Origin: Juglans regia | Taxonomy: Eukaryota > Streptophyta > Magnoliopsida > Fagales > Juglandaceae | NCBI RefSeq assembly: GCF_001411555.2 | Contig: NC_049903.1 | Coordinates: 34,034,145-34,098,144 of the forward strand | Direction: 5' to 3' | Length of the DNA: 64,000 bases | Shown here: positions 47,660-60,330 of the stretch, one piece after another | Layout: every line of letters starts with the position of its first letter | Numbering within the stretch: position 1 is the first letter of the stretch | Translations under genes and position numbers: made by a program | Notes under the pieces: model-generated | The model's database searches: none | What the model was told of the DNA's origin: nothing | What the model saw: only the letters and a program-made list of their open reading frames with translations

Positions 47660-49280
47660 TATATATGAATTTAAATACTAATCTCTAGCAAAGGGCACTA
47701 CCAAACCAGTTTTGTTTATGAACAAATCATCAACGAATGGTGATGTTCTGCATTTACTGACATTTTATACTGATACAAGCATTTACTCACATGATGAACC
47801 CACCAAAACCACCGCAACCATTGTCCATTGAAATTTTAGTGCTTTTCATTTCCCCACCCTGACATCAACAAGTTTTGAGTACAGAATATAATTACTACTT
47901 TATCTCTATTTGGCCGTCTGCTAAGAAAAAGACTGTGCTTTGAATATAGATCATATCAAACAAAGAACACACGGCACCAACATAAGGTTTCCTCAGATCT
48001 TTTTGCTTGTGTCAGCAGAAAGAAATTGCTTGTGTCAGTAGGTTGAATCATCACATGAATATAGATAATTATACCTATTTACATATTTAAATAATTAAAA
48101 ATGATAATAAAAAAGAAAAAATCACCACAAAGAAAGAAACATAAAAAAAATATTATAAAACAATCGGTCAAAATCTTCTCCAAATTGAGCTTCCCTACAA
48201 AATAAAATAAAATAAAATATATGTCAAATAAAATATACTTGTCTCATACTTCATTTCATGACTTTTTCTCCCTATCTGATTTGGAAGATTTTCTTTTTAA
48301 TACACGACAGTGATGCAGGCAGATCAGTTAAATATTTATGGTGCAGAATGTGGTGAGGTAGCTAAGAATGTCATTGGTTTTACAGCTTTTACTTACTTTA
48401 CAGCAGTCTGATGGGTGATATGATGGGTGATATGGGTGATAGATAAGAGGTCTGGAAAGAGGACGCCTAGAAAGAGAAGGAACATACTTTAAAAGAGATG
48501 TGTTCATCTTTGGGAGAGTTCCTATTTTCATAGTGTTCTTTGTTTGGTTCCAGATATTGTTCCTCATTACAGGTAATTTTCTGAAAAATCTTGTATTTTT
48601 TACTTCTTCTCTAATACTCCATTTTTCCTTTTACGTACTGATCATCTTTTCAGCTTCTTTGTTGTCTCTTCTCTTATCCTCTATTTTTTTCCTTTTACTG
48701 ATTTTTAATATTTACTGCTGATTTTTACTCATGATTTCTTACCAGCAGATTTCAAAAACTAGAATTTTCTGGTGTTTGATCATTGTAAGTGCATGATTGT
48801 TTAGTGTAATATTTTCTGTTAGTTATTTAGAGTAAATATTTTTTTACTTTCATGTTTTTTGTTCATTGGTTACTGCCATGCTTAGTATTCTCTTTGGGTT
48901 ACTGATTTGTTTTGTTTATTTTGTATTCATCTTTGGCTGTATTCAGTGTTCAACCTATTTTGTGTTTTTGACTTCTCATCTATTCTCTTCTTTTCTATTT
49001 TTTTCTCTTGCTGGTTGTTAATGTTTACTACTAATTTTTTTACAGCTGCTTTCCCAGTTGTCTAAGTGTTCTTGGCTACAGATTTCTCAAGCTAGAACTT
49101 TCTGGCGTTTCATCATTGTGAGTGCATGGTTATTTAGTGTGGTGTTTTCTAATGGTACATGCTGTGCTTTTTCTGTTTCCTATTTCCTATAAGCCTCAGC
49201 AGATGTTTAGATGGTGTGCATATATCACATAATCTATTTGCCATTCTACTCAATTGATAAAATAAATATTAGTAAATTGC
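47660..49280. other. Non-coding 5' segment of the Helitron; internal duplication
   Basis: No gene seen. About 140 bp around 48690-48830 (CTGATTTTTA...AACTAGAATTTTCTGG.GTTTGATCATTGTAAGTGCATG) is repeated in diverged form at 49015-49160. The word TGATGGGTGATA is repeated at 48410-48445. Confidence 0.5.
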
Positions 49281-50940
49281 ACTCTCAATCTACATTAAAA
49301 CCAAAGTGCTAACCTGAAAGTGAAAACGAAAAAAAAACATTGAAAACTCATGCACAAAACTCACTACCCATTTTTCATTTTTTTTTTTGTTTACTGTGTC
49401 ACCAGATTTGTAGAGGTTTTGAATTTTTTTTGCTAAATTTCGGTTGGTTTTTTTTCCCCTTTATAGGTCTCAACACATATCATCACAAAAAAAAAATGAG
49501 GATATAAACAACCAACACATATCTTCACCAAAAAAAATGAGGATATAAACAACCAACACATATCTTCACCCAAAAAAATGACAATATTATATTGTAGCAT
49601 TAAAACATCTATAACTTAGAAAATAAGTCCTGATCTCAAAAACGAATAAATTGAATGAGAAGGAATTTCTTTAGATGATGGAGGAAAGTTATAATAATAA
49701 CTTTCTCTTATTTAAAGCTTATTATAGTAAAAATTGTGCTAAAAACATCCATCAACTTATGAAAACCTCCATCAACTTAGAACAAATAGAATATTCAATA
49801 TTTTTTTTGTTTTTGTTTTGGTGTTACAATATATCACACAATAATCACAACATGCAAAAAAATAAAAAGATCATACACATCATCCAACTTCATATTCATA
49901 CAAACCTCAGACCAAATAACCCAAAGCTCAAAGCAAACAACCCAAGGGTGTTTGCCCAAAAAAACAAATTGCTCAAAAGAAGAGAGAACACACAATGGAT
50001 CTATTTAATCATAAATATGACAATTACAAAACCAAAAATAGCTATTACCCAGATGATCAACACAAAATAAGAAAAAATTCGATGAGATGAAAGAAAAAAA
50101 CCACACTGCATGAAAAAAAATTCTATTTTGTCACAAATCCAAAAATCACACAACCAAAAAAAAATCTTCAACTCAGTTGATATATTTATCCACAAATCTG
50201 TAAATCATGCAATCAAAAAAAGCTACAAGCCAATTGATAGAAAGGAAAAAAAAAACATCAAACAACCAAGATAACAAAGGGGATCTACTAAAAGTTCAAT
50301 CATCCACTTAAATCACACTTAAATCTCAAACATTCACATCACAATAAACCCAAAATCAACGGAGAGAACAAAAACTCAGTTGCAAAAAACAAGCCAAGAC
50401 CAGAAAAAACAACAGATCAGAAGAAGAAAAAAAAAAACTCAGATCAGAAGAAGAAAAAAAAAAAACTCCACCTTTCCCATGAAGAACAACCGTGTTCTTC
50501 GTTGGTTGACCTAGGCTGCAGTTTTCTTCATTTTCTTTGAGACCAAACACGGGAAACATCTGTAGAGAGAGAGAGAGCAGAAAGTGAGTGGGCATATTTT
50601 TCCATTCTCAATCTACATTAAAACCAAAGTACTAATCTAAAACTAGAAAAGAAAAAAAAAATTGAAAAACTCATGCTTTTACCCGTCAAAACTCACTACA
50701 CGTTTTTCAATTTTTTTTTTGTTTGCTGTGTCATCAGATTTATTGTTTTTTTATTTTTCCATGTTTCATGTTTACTTTGTTTTTTCTATTGTGGATCTGT
50801 ATTTGAAGAGATGGTGTCTACTCTCAATCTACATTAAAACCAAAGTGCTAGAAAGGAAAAAAAAAATAGAAAAACTGATGTTTTACCCGTCAAAACTCAC
50901 TACCCATTTTTCATTTGGAGCCCCATAAATTCATAAAACT
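49281..50940. repeat. Dispersed direct repeats and a 44-bp tandem repeat
   Basis: A block starting CTCAATCTACATTAAAACCA and running through AACTCACTAC.C.TTTTTCA occurs at about 49281, 50607 and 50822. A 44-bp unit (ATGAGGATATAAACAACCAA...) is repeated 2-3 times at 49470-49580. On the minus strand, 50356-50560 has a CT-tract ending CTCTACAG then ATGTTTCCCGTGTTTGG, resembling a splice acceptor and exon, of unknown identity. Confidence 0.55.
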
Positions 50941-51778
50941 CAAGCACCTTAGATGGTCCAACCAACATCTCAGCAGCAAACAAAAACTCCATGTATATTT
51001 TCTACATTCTCACATCCGTTATATATTTTTTTACAAAACTCGATCTTAACAGTTCAAATCATCCAATTTTGTCGTGGGAATTAGTTCTAACGTAATCTAA
51101 ACAACCACCAGTAAATCAACGAAAAAAGAAACAACAATATTCAACCAACAACCCAAACTCATCTATATGCTTATATTGATAAAGATACCATGACTTGAAG
51201 TGTCTTTTATTCACGGTTCTTAACCAATATTTTGATATTGAACATGCTTTTGACATTGGGAAATAATTTTTAATGCTATAGTAGTTCTTTGGCAACAATA
51301 GATAAATATAATGTTATTTATATTGAAACAACGAATAACCAAAAAATAAGGCAACACAAAAAATCTCTTCACATATTTGAGAAAAATAAAAGGCAAGATA
51401 CAGCAAACAAAAATACAGAGAAAGAAAGAAGAATAAAGCTCAACAGATGTTTATATTTTTGAAGATGTTGTCTCCAGATTTATTTATTTTTCTGTTTGAT
51501 CTTTACTTTGTTTTTTCTATAGTGAATCTGTAGAGAAATTAATGGACGTAGTTCGGATCTATGGGTTTTTTTCCCGTTTGTGAATCTCCGCATATTTGAG
51601 ATTTGAGATTTCAAAGTAATTTCAACAGCACTAGCCTAAACACAAAACCTAACAACACAAACACAACCACAAAAATCCTAAATTTCGGATTCAAAAATCC
51701 TAATTAAACAATTACATAATATCATCAAGCAAATTTGAGATTTCAAAGTAATTTTAAAAACACAAAAAAAAAACTTAC

Positions 51779-52290
51779 AATGGGGAAACGAAGACAGAGG
51801 GTGAGGTGAGGCCTTGGTCCGTGCGTGGTATCATTTGTAGGCTGCGGCTAGGTTGTGTGCGACGAAGAGTGGGGCTGAGGGACCACAGAGTAAGGCTGAG
51901 GAAGAGAGACGAGGGACGAGAGAGTGAGGTAGAGACGAGATAGTGAGGCGGCAGAGACGGGAGAGTGAGGCGAGAGAGTTGAAGAAAAGCAGAGAGAGGC
52001 CATGGTGGTGGGAGAAACAGAGAGACACGGAAACGAGGGTGGGTTAGTTCGGGGAGATGGGTATGGCGGCGCAAGGTTTAGCAAGAAGAAGAAGAATAAG
52101 AGAGAACAGAGGAGAAGAAATGGGAGCGGGGGAGACGGTTTGTGCGGCGCGATACGATGGGCAAGACAGAAAAGAATGAAACCCTTAGGGTTTCATTTCA
52201 GCAGCGCCAAAACGGCTGCGTTTCCGAAGGGCTGGGCTTCCCTTTTCTCTTATACGGGCTGGGCCCGAAGTCACCCACACAAAACCCAAC
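51779..52290 (-). pseudogene. Possible captured host gene 5' end (promoter, 5' UTR, first exon)
   Basis: On the minus strand: a promoter-like block with AAACGCAGCCGTTTTGG, AAACCCTAAGGGTTTC, a CT-rich leader with TTCTTCTTCTTCTT, then an ATG at 52003 starting MASLCFSSTLSPHSP..., a Ser/Leu/Ala-rich, acid-poor N-terminus like a chloroplast transit peptide. A stop comes after about 51 codons. A GTAAGT donor follows at 51773-51778 with an intron-like T-rich sequence. I do not recognise the gene. Its base composition differs sharply from the AT-rich Helitron DNA around it, which suggests capture. Confidence 0.4.
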
Positions 52291-52434
52291 TAAAATAAAT
52301 CACTATAAAACCACTTTAAAAATTCCAGACTCAAAGAAAAAGAATAGAGATAATATATAAAAATTCACACACACACTCCGGCCCAATAATAATAAAAATT
52401 CATCCAAACACTTCACATAACCTCCCAACAAAGA

Positions 52435-52947
52435 AAGCCCAATCCGAAAAATAATACACAATACAAAATACAAAACACTTTAATACAATAATAAAATAAT
52501 ATAATGAAAGCGATCATTAATAATAAAAAAATGAAATTAAAAAGCCAATAATAATATAAAATATTATTAGAAAATTGAAGAAAATACCTTAACACAAAAT
52601 GCACAACAACTTTTGCAATAGTAAAATAAAATAATGAAAACTATCATAATAATAAAATAAAAATTTAAAATTAAACAATAATATAAAATACTATTAGAAA
52701 ATTAAAATTTATATCGCATATTATTGTAATCCAGAAGGCCCAACCTGAAAAATGAAAATAATATATAAGAAAACACATTAACACAAAATACACAATAGCT
52801 TTTGCAATAATAAAATAAAATAATAAAGGCAAAAAATTTGAAATTAAAGAGGCAATAATAATATAAAATATTATTAGAAAACTAAAGTTTATCTAATATA
52901 TTAAGAAAACACCAGAATACACAATAACTTTTGTAATAGTAAAATAA

Positions 52948-52987
<40 letters not shown>

Positions 52988-53440
52988 TGAAATTAAAGAG
53001 CCAATAATAATATAAAATATTATTAGAAAATGAAAGTTTATCTAATATATTATTGTGACGCAGGAGGCCGAATCTGAAAAATGAAAATAATATATAAAAA
53101 AACACATTAACACAAAATACACAATAGCTTTTGCAATAATAAAATAAAATAATAAAGGCAAAAAATTTGAAATTAAATAGGCAATAATAATATAAAATTT
53201 TATTAGAAAACTAAAGTTTATCTAATATATTAAGAAAACACCTCAATACAGAATACACAATAACTTTTGTAATCGTAAAATAAAATAATGAAAATTATCA
53301 TAATAATAATAATAATAATATAAAATTAAAGAGCTAATAATAATATAAAATATTATTAGAAAATGAAAGTTTATCTAATATATTATTGTTACGCAGGAGG
53401 CGAATCTGAAAAATGAAAATAATATATAAGAAAACGTCAG
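52435..53440. repeat. Tandem array, 300-332-bp unit, about 3 copies
   Basis: The word CTGAAAAATGAAAATAATAT recurs at 52745, 53074 and 53406, with a diverged start at about 52445 (spacings 300, 329, 332). Each unit has two similar halves containing TTATTAGAAAA.T(G)AAAGTTTATCTAATATATT and ACACAATA.CTTTTG.AAT. (AAT)n expansions occur at 52950-52987 and 53299-53322. Confidence 0.85.
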
Positions 53441-54463
53441 CTCGGTCAAGGTGACCATCTTTTCGATTACTCTCTTGATCATCTTTTAGAGATAGAGGCA
53501 ATTCGATATCTATTTACCGGTGTTAAAACGGAAATTTATGAAAATAATAATTATATTTAAAGGTCTTCATATAACTTAAATGCATATTCATGTTTTGGTT
53601 AGGTATGAGTAAAATATTTTACATTAGATTAGAAAAACTACTGTTCAATTAGGAAGCATATCCGATACTTTTAGCTCGGATTGCAGGCCTACTACATATG
53701 TCATCTCAAAATCAACTAACGAAACGAACACAACTTAGTGAAAATATGAAAATAAAAAAATACAATAATACAACAAAAAAAATCATAACATTTTTTCTAA
53801 TGAAAAAATATAGATCAAAAAATGAATAATAAAAATACACAAACAGCACTTCAAAGACCAATGAAAAAATATATCGCATCTAGATCCTAATTCATATGCA
53901 AAACGAATAAAGATACCAAAAAACCTACAAATCCAGATCGAAATGCAAAAATGGACATGAAAAATACAACAAGATGGGAAAAAATGTCGAATATATAGGA
54001 ACTGAAACCACATAAATCTCGAATAAATAGGAACCTAAACGACATACACAAATGACACTTCAAAGACCAACGATGTTGTGTGTGTGTGTGTGTGTGTGTT
54101 TGTGTGTATACAATGCAATCAAAACTTACAATGTCTTTTGTGTCTAAACAGGAATTATCCTCCTTATCAAGAGATCTAAATATATAAAAAACTCTCCACT
54201 GTTCATTTCAAGACCTGTAAGTGCCTTTATATATATATATATTATTATATATGTCACTATCTTGGAGACGTTTATTTCGCATTAAGTACTTATTAATTAT
54301 TCATTTAGTTTGGGTTGTGTGGAACAGTATTATCCAACGTTTAGAAGAATTGTTTGTTTCGTTAACATAATGAGAAGTGGTAAGATTGTGTTAATGAGTT
54401 ATGTAGCATTCGTTTTCAAATAGTAATATTAGTTTTATAAAAGTTAAGCTTTGAAACTATTTT
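53441..54463. other. Upstream region of RepHel
   Basis: Mostly non-coding. AACGACACTT-type sequence ACTTCAAAGACCAA.GA occurs twice (53849 and 54058). (TG)n at 54072-54106. Alternative Helitron 5' terminus TCTAAATATATAAAAAACTC at 54175, followed by CACTGTTCATTTCAAGACCTG. Confidence 0.5.
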
Positions 54464-54472
54464 TTGAAGATC

Positions 54473-57400
54473 ATGGAAAACAACCGGCGAAGAAAATCTC
54501 GTATAAAGATTTACCTGAAGAGAAAAAAGAAGAACTCCGTAGAAAACAGAGAGAAAGATATGCTAAAAAAAAAAGCATCTAGAAGCAATTCCATCCAATT
54601 AAAACATTCAGCTTCATTTGGGGGTGATCAAATGACTATGTCAATTGATGAACCTTCAAATAATGATGTCCAACATATAAACATCATTCAGGATTTCACT
54701 GTTCTACAAAAAGTGTCAAAGAGACAACGAATTTTCCGCGCTGGTGTTGATATCGATGAATTGGTTTCGTCTCATGAAGTATGTGTTCCTCCTGGTGTTA
54801 ATGTCTATATAGTTGATTCAGAGGCAACTTCATCATTAAACAATGTGGCGAATCGTTCTGATTGTCCGAGTGATTCTATGGATTTCCTGACACGTAAATC
54901 AGGAAACACAAACATAGATGAAACGACCGTCTCTAATCAGTTTTTGATTCAACAGGTTTTCTTGAAATTATTTTTTCATATTTCTTATTCAATCAGCCTT
55001 ATATTCTTTTTTATTGAAATTTGAGAACATCCTATTCAAATAGGCTCCATGTGTTGTTCGGGAAGAGTCAAGTTTTGAAACAAGTATACCATCACCTCGT
55101 AGGGGTAAGAAACAAGTATAATTATATTATTCGTCCTTATTCCATTGTCAACTCTTGACACTCTTCCAGCAGTGTCCTTAGCCAGATCATTCAAACAATT
55201 CGATGGGTTTACGCCAATTGTCTTCTGTTCATTTTTAAACTCAATAGGTGGGGGACATCGTCGCTTTGTTGGACGTAGACAACTATTGCAAGTTGTGCCA
55301 TCTGAAGCATATTCCTTGCCGTATGTGCCTTGTTGCAGACATTGTAAAGCAAAACGATTCTATCATGAAACAAACGGATTTTGCTGTGCAGATGGGACAA
55401 TTTCTTTGGCCACAAATGATGTCCCTGATCAGCTTTATGATCTTTTTACCTCCGATGCAAATGAAGCCGCGCATTTTAAGACCTATGTTCGGACTTATAA
55501 TAACAAGTTCGCGTTTACATCTTTTGGAGTTAAATTCGATAGAGATCTTTGCAGACGAAATAAAGGGATTTATACCTTCCGAACTCAGGGACAGATCTAT
55601 CACTATATCGACGATTTAGTCCCTTTAAATGGTCGTCCTTCTTCTCTCCAATTGTATTTCTATGATACTGAGCACGAATTAGAAAATCGTATTTCTGATT
55701 CAGACAGAATGAACCCATCAATTATAGTTCAACTCATCGATATTCTTCGCATAAATCCATATTCTTTGTTTTTCCGATCTCTTGGTGATTTGCCAAATTT
55801 GGAAAATCAAGTAATCCATATAAGATCAGATGCTGGCCTAGATCAGCGTGTGTTCAATGCCCCGACATCTTCACAAGTTGCAGCAATATGGGTTGAAAAT
55901 GAAGATGCAGATCAGTTGGGAGGACGGGACATTTGTGTCTTTAGTCATTCTGGTGGAAGTCATATAGTTCAGTATTATTTTGGCTGCTATGATCCACTTC
56001 AGTATCCGCTGTTATTTCCTTTTGGGGATACTGGTTGGCACCAAGGCATTAAAAGGATCAATAGAGGAAGCACAGTAATATGTAATGAAACAATCCGATC
56101 AATAGATCCTCACCAATCAATGTCAGCAGAAGAATTACTTACAAGAGAACAACGAGGTTAGAGTATAATCTTAATCTTTCCATTTTGTACTTAGAGCATT
56201 AGCATTGGTCTATACATATGCATATGCAAAATCGCCTCTTTTACATATCCACTTTGTCATTCAAGCAAAATTCTCACATTGGTTTATGCATATTTGACAC
56301 AAAATAATAATAAAATATTATTATTTTATTATTATTATTGTTTTGCTAAAATCAATTTTTTTATATATATTTTGCAATTAGCATCCACTACATACATTTG
56401 ACATTAATAATATAAATTCAATAATAAAAAATATACTTTTTTTTATATATTATATTAAAAATATAATAAAATGAAAAAAATATATATAATATATTATAAT
56501 AATAAAATGAATGTGCAAGTGAAGATTTGTTGTGTTGTTGAAAAATGGAGAAAATGAAATGATTGTGAGAGAGAGAGTGGGAGGAGAGATAAATAATGAT
56601 TACAATAATATTTGTGGGGTGAATAGTGGTTATCCAAATTTAGATAAGCACTGTTCATAGGTAGCTAAATATTTGGATATGCATAAGCCAATGTGGAGGA
56701 TTTTATGGTCATATTATGCAAATATGACTTTGCATATGCATATGCATAGACCAATACTAATGCTCAGTTTGTACACGTCCAATTTTGTAATATTGCATTC
56801 CCCTTCAACTTTTGTAGCATTAAACAGAAAAATGAAGGATCCAATTATTTCGTGTCGTGAGTATTATTGCTACAAATTACAAATCAGAGAAAATTTCAGA
56901 TCAATTTTGTTGCTGTCTGGTCGTCTATTGCAACAATTCGTTGTTGATATGTATGTTAAGATCGAGACGTCAAGATTAGACTATTTTCGAAGCAAACAAC
57001 AACATATTCGATCTGAGTTATATCAAGGTATTGTTGATACCATTACACTTGGGGAAACTAACGCTTCTAATGTTGGAAAACGGATTATTCTGCCTTCGTC
57101 ATTTATTGGGGGTCCAAGAGACATGCGAAAAAGATATATGGAAGCAATGGCTTTAGTTCAGCGTTATGGTAAACCAGACATTTTTTTAACATTGACATGC
57201 AATCCAAATTGGCAAGAAATTTCAAATGAATTACGCCTACATGAGGAGAGTCAAAATCGGCCTGATTTAGTTGCTCGGGTCTTTCGTGCAAAATTAGAAG
57301 AATTAAAGGATCGATTATTCAAGCAACAGATATTTGGAAAAGTTTCAGCATATGTTTATGTTATTGAGCACCAAAAAAGAGGCCTTCCACATGCTCATTT

Positions 57401-60137
57401 TCTAATTATATTACAAAGAGATTGGAAACTCTATGTGCCTGAATCTTTTGATGACATTGTATCGGCAGAAATACCTGATAAAAATACGAATTTGCACTTG
57501 CATAACGCCGTTGTCAAGCATATGATGCATGGACCATGTGGAGTGTTGAATCCAACAAATGTTTGCATGAAAAAAAATGGTTATTGCAAAAGCCATTATC
57601 CAAAAAATTTTGCATCAAGTACGACTGTTGGAAATGATTGCTTCCCAATATATAGGCGTTCTGACAATGGAATAACTGTCAAAGTGAGAGGTCATAATTT
57701 GGATAACCGTTGGGTCGTTCCATATAATCCGTATTTGCTTGCAACATTTGACTGTCACATTAACGTCGAGATTTGTTCTACTATAACAGCAGTCAAATAT
57801 CTTTATAAGTACATTTACAAAGGGCATGATCGTGTTGCTTTCAATTTGGTTTCTGAACAAAATAATCAACAAATTGATGAAATCCAACAATTCCAATCAG
57901 CCCGATGGATTGCTCCGCCTGAAGCTATGTGGAGAATATATGGCTTTGTTGTTAATGAAATGTACCCAGCAGTGTATAGCTTACATTTACATCTTGAGGA
58001 TCAACACCAAGTAACTTTTCGAGCAAATGAAGACTTAATCAATGTTCTCAACTCTGATCGGTCTGCAAAATCGATGTTAACAGAATTCTTTGCATTAAAT
58101 CGAGTGGATGAGAATGCCAGGACATTGTTGTACAAAGAATTTCCAGAATTCTATGTTTGGAGCCAACAATACAAAGAGTGGACTTGTCGAAAAAAGAAAA
58201 CTGTTATAGGTCGAATTATTACAGCAAATCCATTTGAAGGTGAGAGGTATTATCTGCGGATATTGCTAAATCATGTAAGAGGACCTTTGTCATTTGAAGA
58301 TCTTAGGACAGTTGATGGTGTTGTGGCTCCAACTTTTCGTGAGGCAGCAACTATGCATGGTTTGCTACAGAGAGACAGTGGTTTAGAAGATTGTTTACAT
58401 GAAGCATCTCTATATCAAATGCCGTCCAGTTTGAGACGGCTATTTGCAACTATATTGGTTTATTGTAATCCAACCAATCCGAGAGAGCTTTGGGAACGTT
58501 TTGAGCAAGATATGTCAATTGATTTTAGGTCAACTGAAGATTCTATGTTGACTGTAAGAATGCAAGTTTTGCGCTCAATCTCTTTTACACTTGAATCAAT
58601 GGGGAAACACATTAATTCATTTCATCTTCTTGATGACGACATTTGTTTTGATGAAGACCAATTCGAATCTAGGGAAATCGATGATGAATTGGCTGTTGAA
58701 ATTCCAGAAGAAGATAATGCTGCATCAGAAATCCTTAATAGTGAACAGCGACATGTCTATAATTCAATTTTGGAAAATGTTTTTTCAAACAAAACTGCTA
58801 CATTCTTTGTTGATGGCCCTGGTGGGACAGGGAAGACATTCCTGTACAAGGCACTTCTCGCTGCAGTAAGATCAAGAAAATTAGTGGCACTTGCAACTGC
58901 TTCATCTGGTGTTGCTGCATCTATCCTTCCTGGAGGTCGAACAGCACACTCGCGCTTTAAGATTCCATTAGATACTGATGAACATAGCATGTGTTGTGTC
59001 AGTAAACAAAGTGCCATTGCAAAGCTACTACGTGTAGCAAGGTTAATTATATGGGATGAGGCCCCTATGTCAAGAAAACAACACATCGAAGCTTTAGATA
59101 AAATGTTACGAGACATTAATGATTCAGAGTTAACATTCGGTGGAAAAGTTGTCGTTTTTGGTGGAGATTTTCGCCAGGTTTTACCTGTGGTTCGTAAAGG
59201 AACAAGACAAGAACATGTTGACGCCAGTTTGGTTTCTTCTTATTTGTGGCCTACATTGATCAAACTTCGTTTAACTGAAAATATGAGAGCAAGATTGGAT
59301 CCAGTTTTTTCAGAATATGTGTTAGAATTAGGCAACGGAATGCCACCAATCACAATTGACGAAACTGTAAAAATTCCTAATGGCATGCTTGTTCCCTATG
59401 AAGATGACTGTACTTCTTTGGATCATTTAATAGATGTTGTTTTCCAAGATATTCATGAATATTCAATAAATATTTCAGCTATGATGAATCGGGCCATATT
59501 AACACCAAAGAACAGTTATGTTGATGAAATAAATACATTACTGATTCATAGGTTTCCTGGTGAGCTTAGGCGATATTATAGCTTTGATGAAGCAATAGAT
59601 GCATCTGAACAATCAGTTATGGAGGATTTTTTAAATACTCTAACCCCAAATGGACTTCCTCCTCATGAATTGTTACTAAAGATAAACTGTCCCATCATGT
59701 TGCTTAGAAACATTAACCCTTCAGAAGGACTATGCAACGGAACACGTCTAATTTGTCGGGCTTTTGATCGAAATGTAATTGATGCAGAAATCGCAGTTGG
59801 GCACCATAGCGGAAAAAGAGTCTTTATTCCAAGGATCCCATTCTTGCCAAATCTTGATGAAAATAGTGGTTTCCCATTCAAAAGAACTCAGTTCCCTATC
59901 AGATTAAGTTTTGCAATGATTATAAATAAGTCACAAGGGCAAACATTGGATTTTGTTGGGATATATTTACCTCAACCTGTTTTCTCACATGGTCAATTAT
60001 ATGTGGCTTTATCAAGGGCTAAGACTGCATCTACAGTAAGGGTTTTAATACGGCCGGTGTCGACTGATCGATCAGAAAAGAACTGTACAAAAAATATTGT
60101 CTATACAAAATTATTAAGATTAGCATGTTCAGATTAA
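54473..60137 (+). CDS. Helitron RepHel transposase (HUH Rep plus Pif1-family helicase), 4 exons
   Basis: Proposed exons 54473-54955, 55044-55104, 55248-56156 and 56818-60137, all with GT-AG introns, total 4773 nt, giving about 1590 aa without internal stops. The N-terminal helitron-like region is in exons 1-3. Rep domain: HUH motif GLPHAH near residue 672 and the two-tyrosine motif YLYKYIYKG near 810; this is the nuclease that nicks and joins DNA. Pif1-like helicase: Walker A GPGGTGKT near 1150, Walker B IIWDEAPM, VVFGGDFRQVLP, and C-terminal NKSQGQT and YVALSRA near 1520-1545; it unwinds 5'-3'. The nuclear protein drives rolling-circle transposition. A MITE sits in intron 3. Residues about 10-35 look read in a shifted frame between two compensating indels. 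An RPA-like gene follows 194 bp downstream. Exon borders are inferred by frame and homology. Confidence 0.9.
56191..56767. mobile_element. MITE inside RepHel intron 3
   Basis: 577 bp with nearly perfect ~37-bp TIRs (GAGCATTAGCATTGGTCTAT, complement of right end GAGCATTAGTATTGGTCTAT, both continuing with CATATGCATATGCAAA). Flanked by TTTGTAC on both sides (56184-56190, 56768-56774), a 7-bp duplication. It lies wholly within the intron 56157-56817, leaving the donor (CGAG|GTTAG) and acceptor (TTTGTAG|CA) intact. Confidence 0.85.
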
Positions 60138-60330
60138 TGTTCTACAGGTAATGATTTAATTGTATAATTTGAGTTTAACTACTTAAACAAAATTATGCAT
60201 TTTATAGAATTCTTTTTCTATATGTTTAGTATTGTGTTCTTTATTTCTCATTGTAATTTTTTTTTTTTAATTTAGTATTGGGTTACTACACTTACACCTT
60301 TAATATTTTTGTATGTGAACAGTTTTAAAG

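Noticed and set aside
54200..54260. A minus-strand Helitron 5' end
   Set aside because: The complement has TATATAAAGGCACTT...AAATGAACAGTG, but lacks a clear A|TC start and I find no matching minus-strand 3' terminus to the left.
56673..56817. N-terminal extension of RepHel exon 4 starting MDMHKPMWRIL
   Set aside because: These codons lie in the MITE and the intron; the spliced join at 56156/56818 keeps the expected protein.
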